Below the pieces are notes generated by a model. That model was not told where the DNA came from. It saw nothing but the letters and a program-made list of their open reading frames with translations, and made no database searches. From assembly GCA_001600635.1 (NCBI GenBank), contig BCKL01000030.1, positions 36,763 to 100,762 on the forward strand: a stretch of DNA of 64,000 nucleotides. Direction: 5' to 3'. The position numbers were made by a program, and so were the translations under genes. Shown here in pieces: positions 25,157 to 35,517 of this stretch. The DNA is from Leucosporidium creatinivorum. Taxonomy: Eukaryota; Basidiomycota; Microbotryomycetes; Leucosporidiales; Leucosporidiaceae. Positions within the stretch are counted from its first letter, which is position 1. Each line of letters opens with the position of its first letter.

Positions 25157-27036
25157 ATGACGCCCAAGTCGCCTGCTCAACCTGTTCGACGCTCTTCTCG
25201 AGCCTCTACTCCTACCAACCGAGCCACTTCACCTCGTCTCGCCACCTCTGCTTCAACCCCTTCCATCTCATCCCTCGCCCCTCCTCCTTCAGCTACCAAC
25301 TCTGGCTCAGTTCGCAAGTCGAACTCGGCTAGGGCATTGTCCCCCAAGCCTAAATCTCGACCACCTCTGCCTAAACACCATCACAACCAGTTGATGCAGG
25401 ACACCAAAGCAAAGGTCCACAAAGTCAAGCTTCAAACACTTCATCTCGGTCAACCGGGAGACACCATCACCATCGCTAGGGTAAAATGTCCTGTTCCCAA
25501 AGGTGTACCAGGGTGAGCTCTTCCCTTCCCCGCGCTTCTCTCGCCTACCACGCCTCGAGCAGTAACCCATCACATCGACCCACCCACCGACGTGGATCCT
25601 TCAACATTGAGCTGTACCGCACCAAGCAGCCTCAAGGGTCACTTCTGCCCCTCACTATCATCTACTACATCATCTGCACCCCTCCACACTACTTCCGACG
25701 CGTCCCACGCTCTCCATTCCCACCGACAAACATACCCCGGCGTGTTCTCGGCGAACAACCTCTCCTCGGCTATTGACCCGGCTCTCCCAACCCTCCCTTC
25801 ACCCTGCTACACACGCTAACCTATTCTTTCTCTCTTCACTGCTCAAACAGCCACCTTATCAAACGCTTCGACACCAACGCCGTCTCGGCCTCGTCCCTCT
25901 TCCGCGCTGCTTTCCCTACCTCGTCCGCCGAGGATGAAGCCGCCGAGATGGCTTGGTTGACTAAGGGCGCCAAGGGCAAGTATGGCGATACCAAGGCTGC
26001 TGGAGTGGAGAGCGACCCCGATCGGAAGTTGACGGGCACTTGGTGAGTTTCAGTTTCGGTCGTTCGGCTCGCGTTCGGCGGGGACGGTTCGGTCTGAAAG
26101 AACGGGAGGGCTAACGCGTCTGATACTCAATAGGATCCCCGCTGCCAATGCTGCTGCCCTCGCGCTCGAGTATGGCATCCTCCGCTACGCCGAGGAGCTC
26201 ATCGTTCACGTCGCGCCTTCGGTCGACCTTGGCGAGGAGACCGCTCCCGACTCTGAGGAGGTGCGCCTCTGCACGCTTCACTCTCTTTTCTTACACATGA
26301 GACTGACCTGCTGCTTCCACATCCACAGTCCCCCGCCGTCCGCTCCCCCCGCTCCAAGCGCGCCCGCCACGCCTCGCCCCCTTCCTCCGGCCTCTCCCCC
26401 ACTCCCAAGTCTCCCACCACTACCAAGTCGCCCCGCACCACCCGTGCCAGCGCCCACACCACGGCCCTCTCGGGCGCCTCCTCCGAAGGCGTCTCGATCC
26501 TCCAAACCCTCTCGACCGCCCCGGATGGAGAGGTGACCGAAACGACGGAGGTCAAGGTTGATGTGCCCTTGCAGGAGGAGGGGGGAGTTGGCAGTGAGGA
26601 TGCCATGGCCGAGCAGATTAGGGAGAGTCAGGCGTTGGTGGAGCAGTTGAAGAAGGAGGGGGCGTTGAAGGCTCTGGCTCAGGCTACCGACCTCTCGTCG
26701 TCGTCGGGCAACAAGCGCGCTCTGGAGGAGGACGACAGCACCCCGACTGACGCTACTTCCGCTGCTGCCGTCGAGGAGCAAGAAGCCCAGACCAACAAGC
26801 CCGGCTTCTTTGGCCGTCTGCTCGGTCGCAAGCCCCGTTCTGCGGGGACGGGTCGCGAGGTCCGTCAGCGGAGGGCAGCCCGTATTAGTGCGGCTGGCGC
26901 GGAGGAGGCCGTGGAGGCGGGACAGCAGATTATGTTGGTCGAGAGGCAGGAGGTCGAGGGCAGGAGGTGGGTCGCGGGCTTTGGATTGGCGTTGGCCGTG
27001 GGAGCAACCGCCGCGGCGCCTTACCTTTTCGGTTGA
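25157..27036 (+). CDS. Bqt4-like inner nuclear membrane protein (KilA-N/APSES fold)
   Basis: 460-aa protein from exons 25157-25512, 25851-26042, 26134-26260 and 26329-27036. After a basic Ser/Pro-rich lead comes a KilA-N/APSES-type DNA-binding domain at about 85-225 (TKAKVHKVKLQTLHLGQPG, HLIKRFDTNAVSASSLFRAA, GTWIPAANAAALALEYGI). The C-terminus is basic (FFGRLLGRKPRS), then has one membrane helix (WVAGFGLALAVGATAAAPYL) at the very end. That order matches S. pombe Bqt4, which anchors telomeres to the nuclear envelope; the role here is by homology. Intron 1 is 338 nt, the longest in the window. A soluble APSES factor is less likely because of the tail anchor. Confidence 0.82.
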
Positions 27037-27237
27037 GCAAGCGATGAGATGGAGAGGGAGGATGAGGGAGGAGGAGGAGCAGTAATAGCGGTGGAAGAGG
27101 AGGAGGACGATTCCGAAGGTCTCTTTCGCTTTCCCTTTCCTTATGAGCTTTGTACTAGTACACCACAACGCCCCTTCTCATTACGAACTCTGATGGTAAA
27201 CAATTTTGATTGATCCTAGCTGGTTGCGTGTACGATT

Positions 27238-27258
27238 AGAGAGAGAGAGAGAGAGAGC
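27238..27258. repeat. GA dinucleotide microsatellite
   Basis: About ten uninterrupted GA units lie 200 nt past the BQT4 stop. Simple-sequence run, probably in its 3' flank. Confidence 0.85.
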
Positions 27259-28104
27259 GAGGAGAGGACGAACCTGCTCGGCGTACGTCTCGAAGGATCT
27301 ACCTCACCTCGCGCTAGCTCTGCGCTCTATGCTCTGCCACCCTCTGCTCACTAATGCTTGTGCGCCTCCCCTGGGAGGAGCCGATGCCTCGTCCCTCGAT
27401 GCCTTCATGGAAGCAGAGAGCTTAGGTTTCGCTTCTGCCCCCCTCAGATCCAAAGCCCGCGAGAAGCTCACCAGCCATCGTAATTAGCACGCACCGAACG
27501 ACCGCAGCCTACTCATGCCCAACAAAGCTTACGATAAGGGTCAGCTAGCTAATCTCGGCGCAACAGCAAGCAGCTTGCCCATTTCCCGCCCGATCCTACG
27601 CCCTCGAACGAAGCGTGCGCTCGACCTGACGCAGCAACAGGCCCGATGGCGTGGTCGGGGGCTCTCGGGAGTCACCAGCCAGCCAGTCTCGCCGCAGAGC
27701 GCTCGCTCAAGGCTCGGCGAAAGAATCCCTCGTCCCTCGCTTCTCAGACCCCACAGCTCTTGAAGCTCGGCTGGGCAGTCGGCTGTAGCTAGAAACTCTG
27801 GTGTGAAACACGCTCAGGAGGAGACGGTCGACAGAGAGAGTAAGGTCACCTCGCAGCCTGAAGGAGCGCCGAGCTCTTGGGTGAGCGATTGACGGCAGCG
27901 CCGAGGAGGGCTGAAGGCAGACGTGGGTCAGCTATAGTCCTCCGAGCGGCTGGGACAGTACTGCATGCTCCTCACCACCTTTGCCCCGCATCACGACGTC
28001 AGAGCCTCCACAAGCTGCACCTTGAGCGCTTGCGCTCCCTTCCCCTCGCTCCCAACGCCTCTCTCCTGCTCTAGATCTAAGGCAGAGTAGAGCTACTCAC
28101 CTGG

Positions 28105-28440
28105 AATTGTACACCCTGAGGCAAATAGAATGCTTCAGGAGTGGAAGGGACCCAGAAGCTGCATAGGAGAACTTGTAGCGCGCCTCCCGTCGAGGCTTGA
28201 AGATGAGGAGCACCTGCTCAGGGCTCCTCGTTGCGAGGCCTACTGACGAGCAGCAGCCTGAGGCTTTCCACCACTAGTGTAGTAGAGAATTAGGTGGGAA
28301 GACTATAGCGGGCTTCCCATCGCTAAGGAGGAGCAGAAGGCAGCGAGCTCCTCGGGCGCTCAATCTCAGTTCGAGCCTGCTCCTTGAAAAGGCAGGCTGC
28401 GAGAGCTGTATGGGAGGCTTAAAGCGGTCGTCCCAGGATC
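28105..28440. repeat. Hairpin-rich degenerate tandem repeats
   Basis: Three imperfect units about 115-128 nt apart share a core TAGCG inside a stem-loop whose arms differ but still pair: GGAG/CTCC (28166-28187), TGGGAAG/CTTCCCA (28295-28319) and TGGGA/TCCCA (28411-28435). Units 1 and 2 also carry an identical second stem GAGGAGC/GCTCCTC (28205-28229 and 28328-28353). Units 1 and 3 have a third stem (CCTGAGGC/GCTTCAGG with one G-U pair, and AGCCTGC/GCAGGCT). No protein or known RNA family is recognised. Confidence 0.45.
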
Positions 28441-29159
28441 GTGAGTGAGATCACTCCCCGACGCTACAAGAGCGGGAGCAACTGCTGCTGCGATCCTTCG
28501 CTGAGAGAGGGTTGGAGGTCGACGAGCACTTCACGCGAGGAAGAGTCGGGCCTTGATCCAGGTGGCAGAGCCTTTCATGAAGGCCTGCACTCGCACGAGC
28601 GAGAGCACCATGCTTAAGGATGCTACACGCAACGACCACTCCAGGAGGATGTGGCAGGAGAGAAAGAGAGGAGTGAGGCGAAGCGAGCCATTTTCAAGAG
28701 CTCAGCTTGGCCTTCGTCAGCCGGGCTCGCTGGTCGAAAGGGTGCAGCCGGTACTCCGGTATACTCGAAGTTGGATAGCACATCCTCAACGACGTCTGAA
28801 GCCCTCTGCCCTGATTTCCCGGTGCAATTTCGGCCCTCCAGCGCTCGCCGACGCTCAGCGAGCGCGCTCTCTGCTGGTCCGCCGTTCCCACAAGCTCAGT
28901 CGGCCTTCGTACGTGTCCCCGATCGAGCTACCCTTCGCACTAAGCTGGCGGCGCTGGAGCCAGGCTCCTTGAACGGAGGAGTGAGGGAAAAGTGCCTTCG
29001 CCGAGCTCGCTACCTCGCTTGCGAGAGGCGCTTGGACGACAGCACTGATGATTGCCCTACACTATCAGAGAGAGACGATACAGAAAGACCCAGAAAGCAC
29101 AAGTAGCAACACAAGAAAGCGCAAAACAGCGAGAAACAGCCCGAGATCCTCCTCGCCCC

Positions 29160-32021
29160 TTACGCAACGACTCTCAACGCCACCTTCTCCATTCCCGACG
29201 TCCTCTCCAACACTGACAAAAAGTCCTCCTCCGTAATGATGAGTTGAGTGACGGGAGCCGAGCCCTCGACCGCCGGCGCCGTCCAAACGAGACCCCAATG
29301 CGCCTCCTCCGATTCGAGCTGCACGGCGCACGAGCTCGAGGCGAACTTCTCCCGGACCTGAGCGCGGAGAGTGGCGAGATTGAGGCCGACTCGAGGGACG
29401 CGGAGGACGAGGTTGGCTTCGGTGTGGAGGAGCTTGAAGGTGAGGTAAGGGCGGTCCTGAGGCGACTGAGGAGTGGGGGAAGAGCACGCCGAGGTGGAGT
29501 TGGAGTTGGAGGGGTACTTGGGGGAGGCGAGGATGGTGTCGAGAGGGGATTGTTGGGGTGGGAGGCGACGAGCCGAGGAGGTGGAGGAAGTGCGAGGTCG
29601 GAGGTGGTCCAGTGAGGACTGGCGACCGTGGCTCGAAGAATGGCTGTGGCGAGGCGAGGAGGGGAGGCCGTCGTGCGAGTGGACCGAGCCGTCCATCTTG
29701 ACCGCCGACATGGAAGGAGGAACGGGCTGTTGCGAGAGAAGCGCTGATGGTCAGTATCAGGAGTCGGCGCCGAGAGCAAGCACGGAAAACTCACGAAGAA
29801 GGGCGGCGGCGGCACCTTGTTGTTCTGCGACAGTTGGCCATTCTCGATGAAGTACTTGCTGCTCGCTCCGAACTCGCTGTGCGGCGTTGGAGGCGTGCTC
29901 AAGCTTCCCGCCTCGGAAAACGAGTAGTCGGTGCTGCTCCTCCTCGAGCGGTAGTCGCCCATGCTCCTCGACAGATCCAACGACGATCCAGCGGTCGAGC
30001 TCCTCGTCGAGCCGATGGAAGACGTCGAGGGCGTTGAGGAATGGCCACAGCTTGCCTTGGTGCCGATGGAGCCGGCCGTATGCCTCGAGCCGGGCATGGA
30101 AGGCCTCCGAGGTCGCTGAGCCGTCTCGGGCACTCGGTCGAGACGTCCAGAGGGACCGTGGCGGAAGGTCGCGCTTTGAGAGCTAGGATTAGGCGACATG
30201 TAGGCCGGCCCGCCCCAGAGGTCCTCGAAGGACGAGGTGGAGGAGGACTTGGATCCCGAGCGACGGCGAGACATGCGCGGCGGGACAGGGTAGTTGGAGG
30301 AAGCGCTGGTCTGGTGGAAGGGAAAAGGGCTGGAGGAGAGAGCAGGCGAAGGAGCGGGCGCAGGGGAAGGGTGAGGCTGGGTCACAGCGCGGAGCATGCC
30401 GACCGAGGCGAGTTTGGGCATGGGCTCCGTGGGGTAAGCTGGCGTGGACGATTGATGGCGCAGGTCCTGTAGCGAGCGGAAGTGGCGGAGAGGACCGAGG
30501 GAGGGTCGCTTTTTGGGCTCGGCGGGCGTCGCAGCCGGCTTGGACTCGACATCGGACGACGAACCGCCGAAGCGGAAGGTCGAAGCGAGCGGTGAAGGCT
30601 TCTTGAGGGAGGCCGCCGAGTTGGAGTTGGACACCGACTGAGGCGTGACGGTGATGGAAGATGAGGTGGAGGAGCTGGTCGAAACCGAGTAGTTGCTCGT
30701 CCGAAGGTGGCTCATGGCGTCCTCGGTGGCTGCCCTCGCCGCTGCGGGCGGTCGAGGAGGTCCGTTCGCCTCAAAGTCGTGCGTGAGCGCCGTGCCGCGG
30801 AGGTTAGGCGTCGACATCTTGACGCCGAGTCCCGGCCTGCGTTTGGGCATCGGTGGGCGAACCGTCGCGTTCGGCGAGCTAGCGGCGGCGAGGAAGGACG
30901 AGAACGACTCGGGTCCATCCGGCGCGACCTCGCCCCAGACGCTAGTAGGCGACGAGAGGAGCGAAGCTGGACTAGCCATTCCGGTAAGGTCCTCGTCGCG
31001 CATGCGGAAGAAGTCTCGGACGATGGGACTCCGCTTGACCTGCTCGGGCATGTCGAAGAGGCGGCGAACGAAGAGGTCGAGGTCGGTTTGGCGTTGAACG
31101 AGAGTGGCGCGAGTGACGAAGAGGGTGACCTTCTTGGCGAGGCGAGGTACCTGGCGGTAGAAGGAGGAGGGGAGAGCCGAGGGAGAGCCGGCGTCGGTCG
31201 TCGGTGAGGGAGGGTTGACGACGGGGAAGGCGTGGGAGAGTCTAGCGAGACTCGAGTCAGTCCTGTTATCACTTAATCGACGCAACGCATTGAACTCACT
31301 TTGCGCTGAACTCGACAAACTCGGTCCAAGTCCTCCAGACTGTGTGCGGTTCGCTCGCGCCGTCGACGCCCTTGCCAGCCAGCTCCATCCTGCCCAAGCT
31401 TCCTCGCCTCGCCATCTCTTCCGAAGAGACCGACGACCCCTCCCTGCCCAAGGTCGGGCGAGTGAGCGGCTCGGGCACTACTCGGCAGGCGTAGACCCAG
31501 TTCTTGCCCGCCTTGGAGTGGTGAGGGACCGAGACCGACTTGATGGGAGGGTACAGCGCGTCGTCGACGGGGGAGAGGGGAGCGGACGAGGTGGAGGGGA
31601 AGACAAAGTCGCGTCCGCTGTTCGTTTGAGGCGTCGAAGGGAGGGAAGGGACGGGAGGGGGAGCCTCCTCGTCGCGCCTGAAGAAGCTCGCCACGGGGGA
31701 CGAGTTGTGGAGCGAAGCCGAGCGCGCGCGAGTGAAGAAGTTGCTCGATCCCGAGCCGTGCTTTGACGAAGCCGGGGTGGGCGTGGCGGAAGGAGGGGTC
31801 GACGGGGCAGGCGTGGTGCTCGGCGCAGCGAACACGGGGGAAACGGGCGAGGTTTGGGTGGGCGAGTCGGAGAAGGAAACTTGAGGGAGGGGCTCAAACG
31901 CTGGCAAGAGCGTGAGAGGAGCGGGAACAGTCTGTAAGAAGAAAGCGAGATCAGCGACCGTGCATTTGGGCGCGCTCGAGTCGCCGAGCCGTTGGGATGC
32001 TGCGATCGCCGAACTCACCAT
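29160..32021 (-). CDS. PX-PB1 domain protein
   Basis: 882-aa protein. Exons 32021-32019 (ATG only), 31931-31300, 31241-29795, 29726-29160. A PX-like phosphoinositide-binding domain spans about 145-290, split by an intron: YPPIKSVSVPHHSK, WRTWTEFVEFSAKLSHAFP, PRLAKKVTLFVTRATLVQRQ and DLDLFVRRLF. Ser-rich disorder follows. A PB1-like domain closes the protein (YLTFKLLHTEANLVLRVPRV ... TEEDFLSVLERTSG). PX plus PB1 occurs in Bem1/Scd2 polarity scaffolds, but no SH3 domain is present, so this is not Bem1 itself. Intron 1 (31932-32018, 87 nt) has no stop and is in phase; if retained it adds 29 N-terminal residues. Confidence 0.72.
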
Positions 32022-34066
32022 GATAGGCGTGAGAGGTCGTTGAAAGAGCTCGAACAGGTCTGCTGTACGAGTTGCTGTTCGTGCAAGGCGAGAGCACCGA
32101 GTTGTAGCTTTGGAGCGCGAGTCGTCGGCTGAGGAGGGGCGATTGAAGGCGCGTCGAGCCGAGCCGGGAGTCGTTACGGAGGAGCGAGGCTGGTGAGGAA
32201 GAAGGACCGAGGATTGAGCTCGGTTGGAGGTTGGACGCGGAAGGGATGCAGATGAAGCGGCCCAGGAGCGATCGCGGATGCAACCTGGAGACGAGAGACG
32301 CGAGCAAGGGCGTCAGCTTCGAGATCAAGACACGGTCTGTAGGGTGTTCTGTGACTACCGGGATGTAGCTCATCCACTGCACACGCAAGCCAAGCGCGTC
32401 CCAGCCCAGCATCAGCTCCTTCCAACCACCTTCTCCCGCTCCCTTCTCGACGCGTTCCTCCGCCTCTCTTGTAGCCGCTCCCCTGCCCCGCTCGACCTTC
32501 CTGCACCTCTGAGCGCTCTGCAATCGAGTTCTGCATCCATACAGCGCCTCCCCATCCGCCTTTTGTAGTCCAGCAGCGCTCCTGGGAGCAACAGCCCCAA
32601 AAGTTGTCGATCAGGGTGAGCGTCACTCACGCGAAGGGAGGGGGGGATCCGGGGGCAAAGCAGGAGCTGTAGGCGAGTAGGTGTAGCCTAGGAGGCGGGT
32701 GGCGCCTTGTTAGGCTGTAACCGAAGTCGAAGTTGGACGAGAGTCGAGAGAGAGCTGTTCAAAGATGTGGCCAGAGGGAGAGCGACGAAGGAGCGATCAG
32801 CTCGGCTCGGGACCTTCTGCAACGGCTGAGCTTCGTCTGCGAGACGAACAACCCCATCGTTCTCGCATCAGCTCGTGTGGCAGTGGTGCTCACCTCGTGC
32901 AAGAAGACTTGTATGTCAGAGGGAGAAGGCGTATGACCTGCTTGAGAAGAGCGAGCAATGGAAGGGGGGTTGCTCTGCGAGAGACGCGCCGAGGAAGAGC
33001 CGTTGAAGTTGAACGATGGAGTGAGAGCGTTGCAGAGGTGCAGTGAGAGTGTAGGTAGATTGCTGAGTGCTTCTTTTAGGCTGATGTCCTGCTCCGGAAC
33101 GCGGCAGTCAGCCAGGGAAGACCCTCTCGCCGAGAGTTCGGCTCGGCGCCTCGAACTTCGGCGCTGCTGAGGATGTCCTGCCTCTCACCTTCTTATGTGG
33201 GAGTGTGTCGCTGGGGAGAATCAGGCAAGTCGAGTCTGTGGTAGAAGCTCAACCAGCGTCTTTCCTTGGTACTCACCCTCGTTTGGCTCGTCTCCTGACG
33301 GGGGCACTCCTCTCAAGGGGGACGTGCTCGTTTGCCACTTTCGGCGTCGTTTGCCTCATCCGAGGCTCCTACCTGGCTGGGTGGACTCAAAACTCGTCAT
33401 TGTACTCCTATAGTTTGCCCAGCTCAGCCACAGCCGTCCTCGATGCGGTCAAAGGTTGCCAGACTCCTCCTCCGCCGAGGGAGGAATGACAGCCTGCTGA
33501 TTCAACCCACTCGGCAGGAGGTCGTTCAACCGAGTGGAGTGACGACCTTGCCTCTTTTTGAGAGTTGAGAAGGTGCAGAACGAAGAGGAGAGTGACTACG
33601 AACGAGGCTAATGGGGAGGTTCGGCGAGGGGTCGACGGCTGAGAGGCGCTACTGGGTGCTGGAAAACCGCCCTCGCTGTACCGGAGTAGCAGAAGCCTCA
33701 TCTGATGCTGCCAGGTGTAGAGCCGTTTAACTTCTACGGCTCACTCGCACGTTGAGCCACTTTCAGACGAGCAAGCGAGCCTCCTCGGCTCGACCGAGCT
33801 GCCTCTGTGGCGAGCCTGCAAGTCCAAAGAGCTTGTCGGTGCTGCTAGCTCGCCATTTGCTGCACTCCGACCACTCCGACCTCGACACAGCGTCGTCGGG
33901 TCTGCTCCTGCCAGCCGTCGCCCGATGCCTCTTCGCCGAGCATCTCATCTGCCTCGCCCTCGCCCGCTCGAAGTTCGGTATACCATGGTTTACAAAATTC
34001 CTCGCCTCCTCACAAACGAGTCAACAACTGCTCCTCCTTCCTCATTCGATCGTCCTGCTCTCCCGT
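32022..34066. other. 2-kb gene-free tract
   Basis: Open frames on both strands are short and without family signatures. Minus-strand splice-like sites (for example ctcacc at about 32889) fit 5'UTR introns of the PX-PB1 gene or a non-coding transcript. No transposon terminal repeats seen. Confidence 0.4.
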
Positions 34067-34974
34067 TTACAGCGAGCAAAGACCGATGGTCGAGACGACG
34101 GTGGCGCCGATGACAGCGTATCCGGCGGCGTATGAGGTCTTGAGCTCCATGACTGGTGAAGTACGAAGGTGCGGATTGATGGGATGGCGAGGTGGCGGGA
34201 GAGAGGAAGGAGAGAGAGACGGGTTGCGGAGGGCGAGTGCGAAGCGAAGGCGGGATGAAACGGTCAGCTCCAAGTATCTCAAAGCAGGGACCACCGCGAA
34301 ACATCTACTCACAGCGTCCGGTATCCCAACTCAGATGCCTCAGTCCGTTGATAGAGTGGTAGGAAGCAGGGCCGGCGATGAGAGCCTTGGTGCCGAGCTT
34401 GGCCCACTCGGGGAACTCGGCAAAGGTCTGCACGAGGGTAGCCGAGTCGAAGGGAATGCCTACAGCGGGTGCGGCGAGGTGTCCGAGGAAGAGGGCGTAG
34501 AAGGCTGCTCGGTGGAGAGAGAACGACAAGGCCAATCAGCGGGGGCTCGATTTAGAGCTTGTCGTCTACGAGAAAATGTGGGGAGTACTCACCTACAGAG
34601 AGGCCGGCACCGGTGGCACGGTTAGCGAGGGAGGAGATGGAGGTGAGTTGAGGCTGGTAGATGTGCCACGGCGAGTTGGGACGGAGGGAGCGCTGCTTGT
34701 TGAGCAACTCGAGGTTCTGCTCGACAGTGAGCGACTGGGTAGAGATGTCACTAGACACAAGGAGAATGTCAGTACGAGCGAGCCAAGCTGTAGCCTTGCA
34801 GCTGGCCCTCAAGAGCAGCAGCTCACCGGGCAGGGAGGACCGCGGCAGGGCGAAGGATGGAGCGGCGGAGAGCCTGGCCTGTGAAGGAGCGAAGCGAGTC
34901 AGCTACAGCCTAGCAATAGAACTGATCTAGTACATACCACGGAGGAGCTGGCGGGAAGAGTTCTGGAGCGACAT
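34067..34974 (-). CDS. SDH3: Succinate dehydrogenase cytochrome b subunit
   Basis: Membrane anchor of mitochondrial complex II (SdhC type), 174 aa. Exons 34974-34938, 34878-34827, 34750-34593, 34504-34313, 34152-34067. A basic presequence precedes LELLNKQRSLRPNSPWHIYQPQL, the family's N-terminal signature. SSLANRATGAGLS carries the Ser and Arg of the ubiquinone site. YHSINGLRHLSWDTGR holds the heme b ligand, His at about 132. Three membrane helices are visible; the last is in the short final exon (YAAGYAVIGATVVSTIGLC). The acceptor of exon 4 may be three bases upstream. It is divergent from ALKBH1. Confidence 0.93.
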
Positions 34975-35517
34975 GACGATAGGGCAGGAGTGAGAGAGCT
35001 GACCGCCAGCCTCGACGCAACCTGGCCGGCGGGAATCGGAAAGCGCAAGGTCTGTAGTGCAGTTGTTCGAGTACAGCAAGAAGCTGTACAGCATACATAG
35101 AGGATGAAACCTTCTGCCATAGCATTCCGATCGCTCAGTAAGGAATACAGGCAGCGCCGAGCTTCCCTTCGCAGGCCAGCTCCTTCGCCGAGCATGTGTC
35201 GAGCGAGGTATACTCTGGCAGAAGCTGAGGCAGCACAGACTTGTAGTTCTTGGCACACATACTGCCCTGTACACGCTCCGATTCAGCTAAAGGCAGCGGA
35301 AACTGCCCCCGCCGCTCGTTCGCGGGTCTGCCCAGCGCCGAGCAGCAACGGCGAGCTGTGAGTCGAGCGTTGGCCTATATTGCAGCACATGAAATCGTCA
35401 TTACATCGCCATTCACCTCGCGCTTCATCTGAAAGCTCGACATACCCCACTACAACATAGCAGAACCCCCCGCGAAGCCCGAGTACGCGGCTTTCGCTCC
35501 TCCCCTCACCTCGTCTC
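34975..35517. promoter_or_regulatory. Divergent promoter SDH3 / ALKBH1
   Basis: 543 nt between the two start codons. GCGCCGAG occurs at about 35155 and 35337. No convincing coding exon. It must hold both promoters and 5'UTRs. Confidence 0.45.

Larger units (their letters stand above)
27037..29159. other. 2.1-kb gene-free tract
   Basis: No open frame shows a family signature or continues across splice sites on either strand. It contains a GA microsatellite near 27238, minus-strand splice-like sites (for example ctcacc at 27468 and 28097 with matching GTCAGC branch complements) and the hairpin-rich near-repeats at about 28.1-28.5 kb. A spliced non-coding minus-strand transcript is possible but unproven. 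Confidence 0.4.

Noticed and set aside
28651-29106. 151-codon plus frame in the gene-free tract
   Set aside because: No domain, no supporting splice structure, and composition like other chance frames in this GC-rich sequence.
29174-31318. Minus frame running beyond 29795 in the PX-PB1 gene
   Set aside because: The tail after the donor is a shadow of the PB1 exon in another frame; the PB1 domain is read in the frame ending at 29160.
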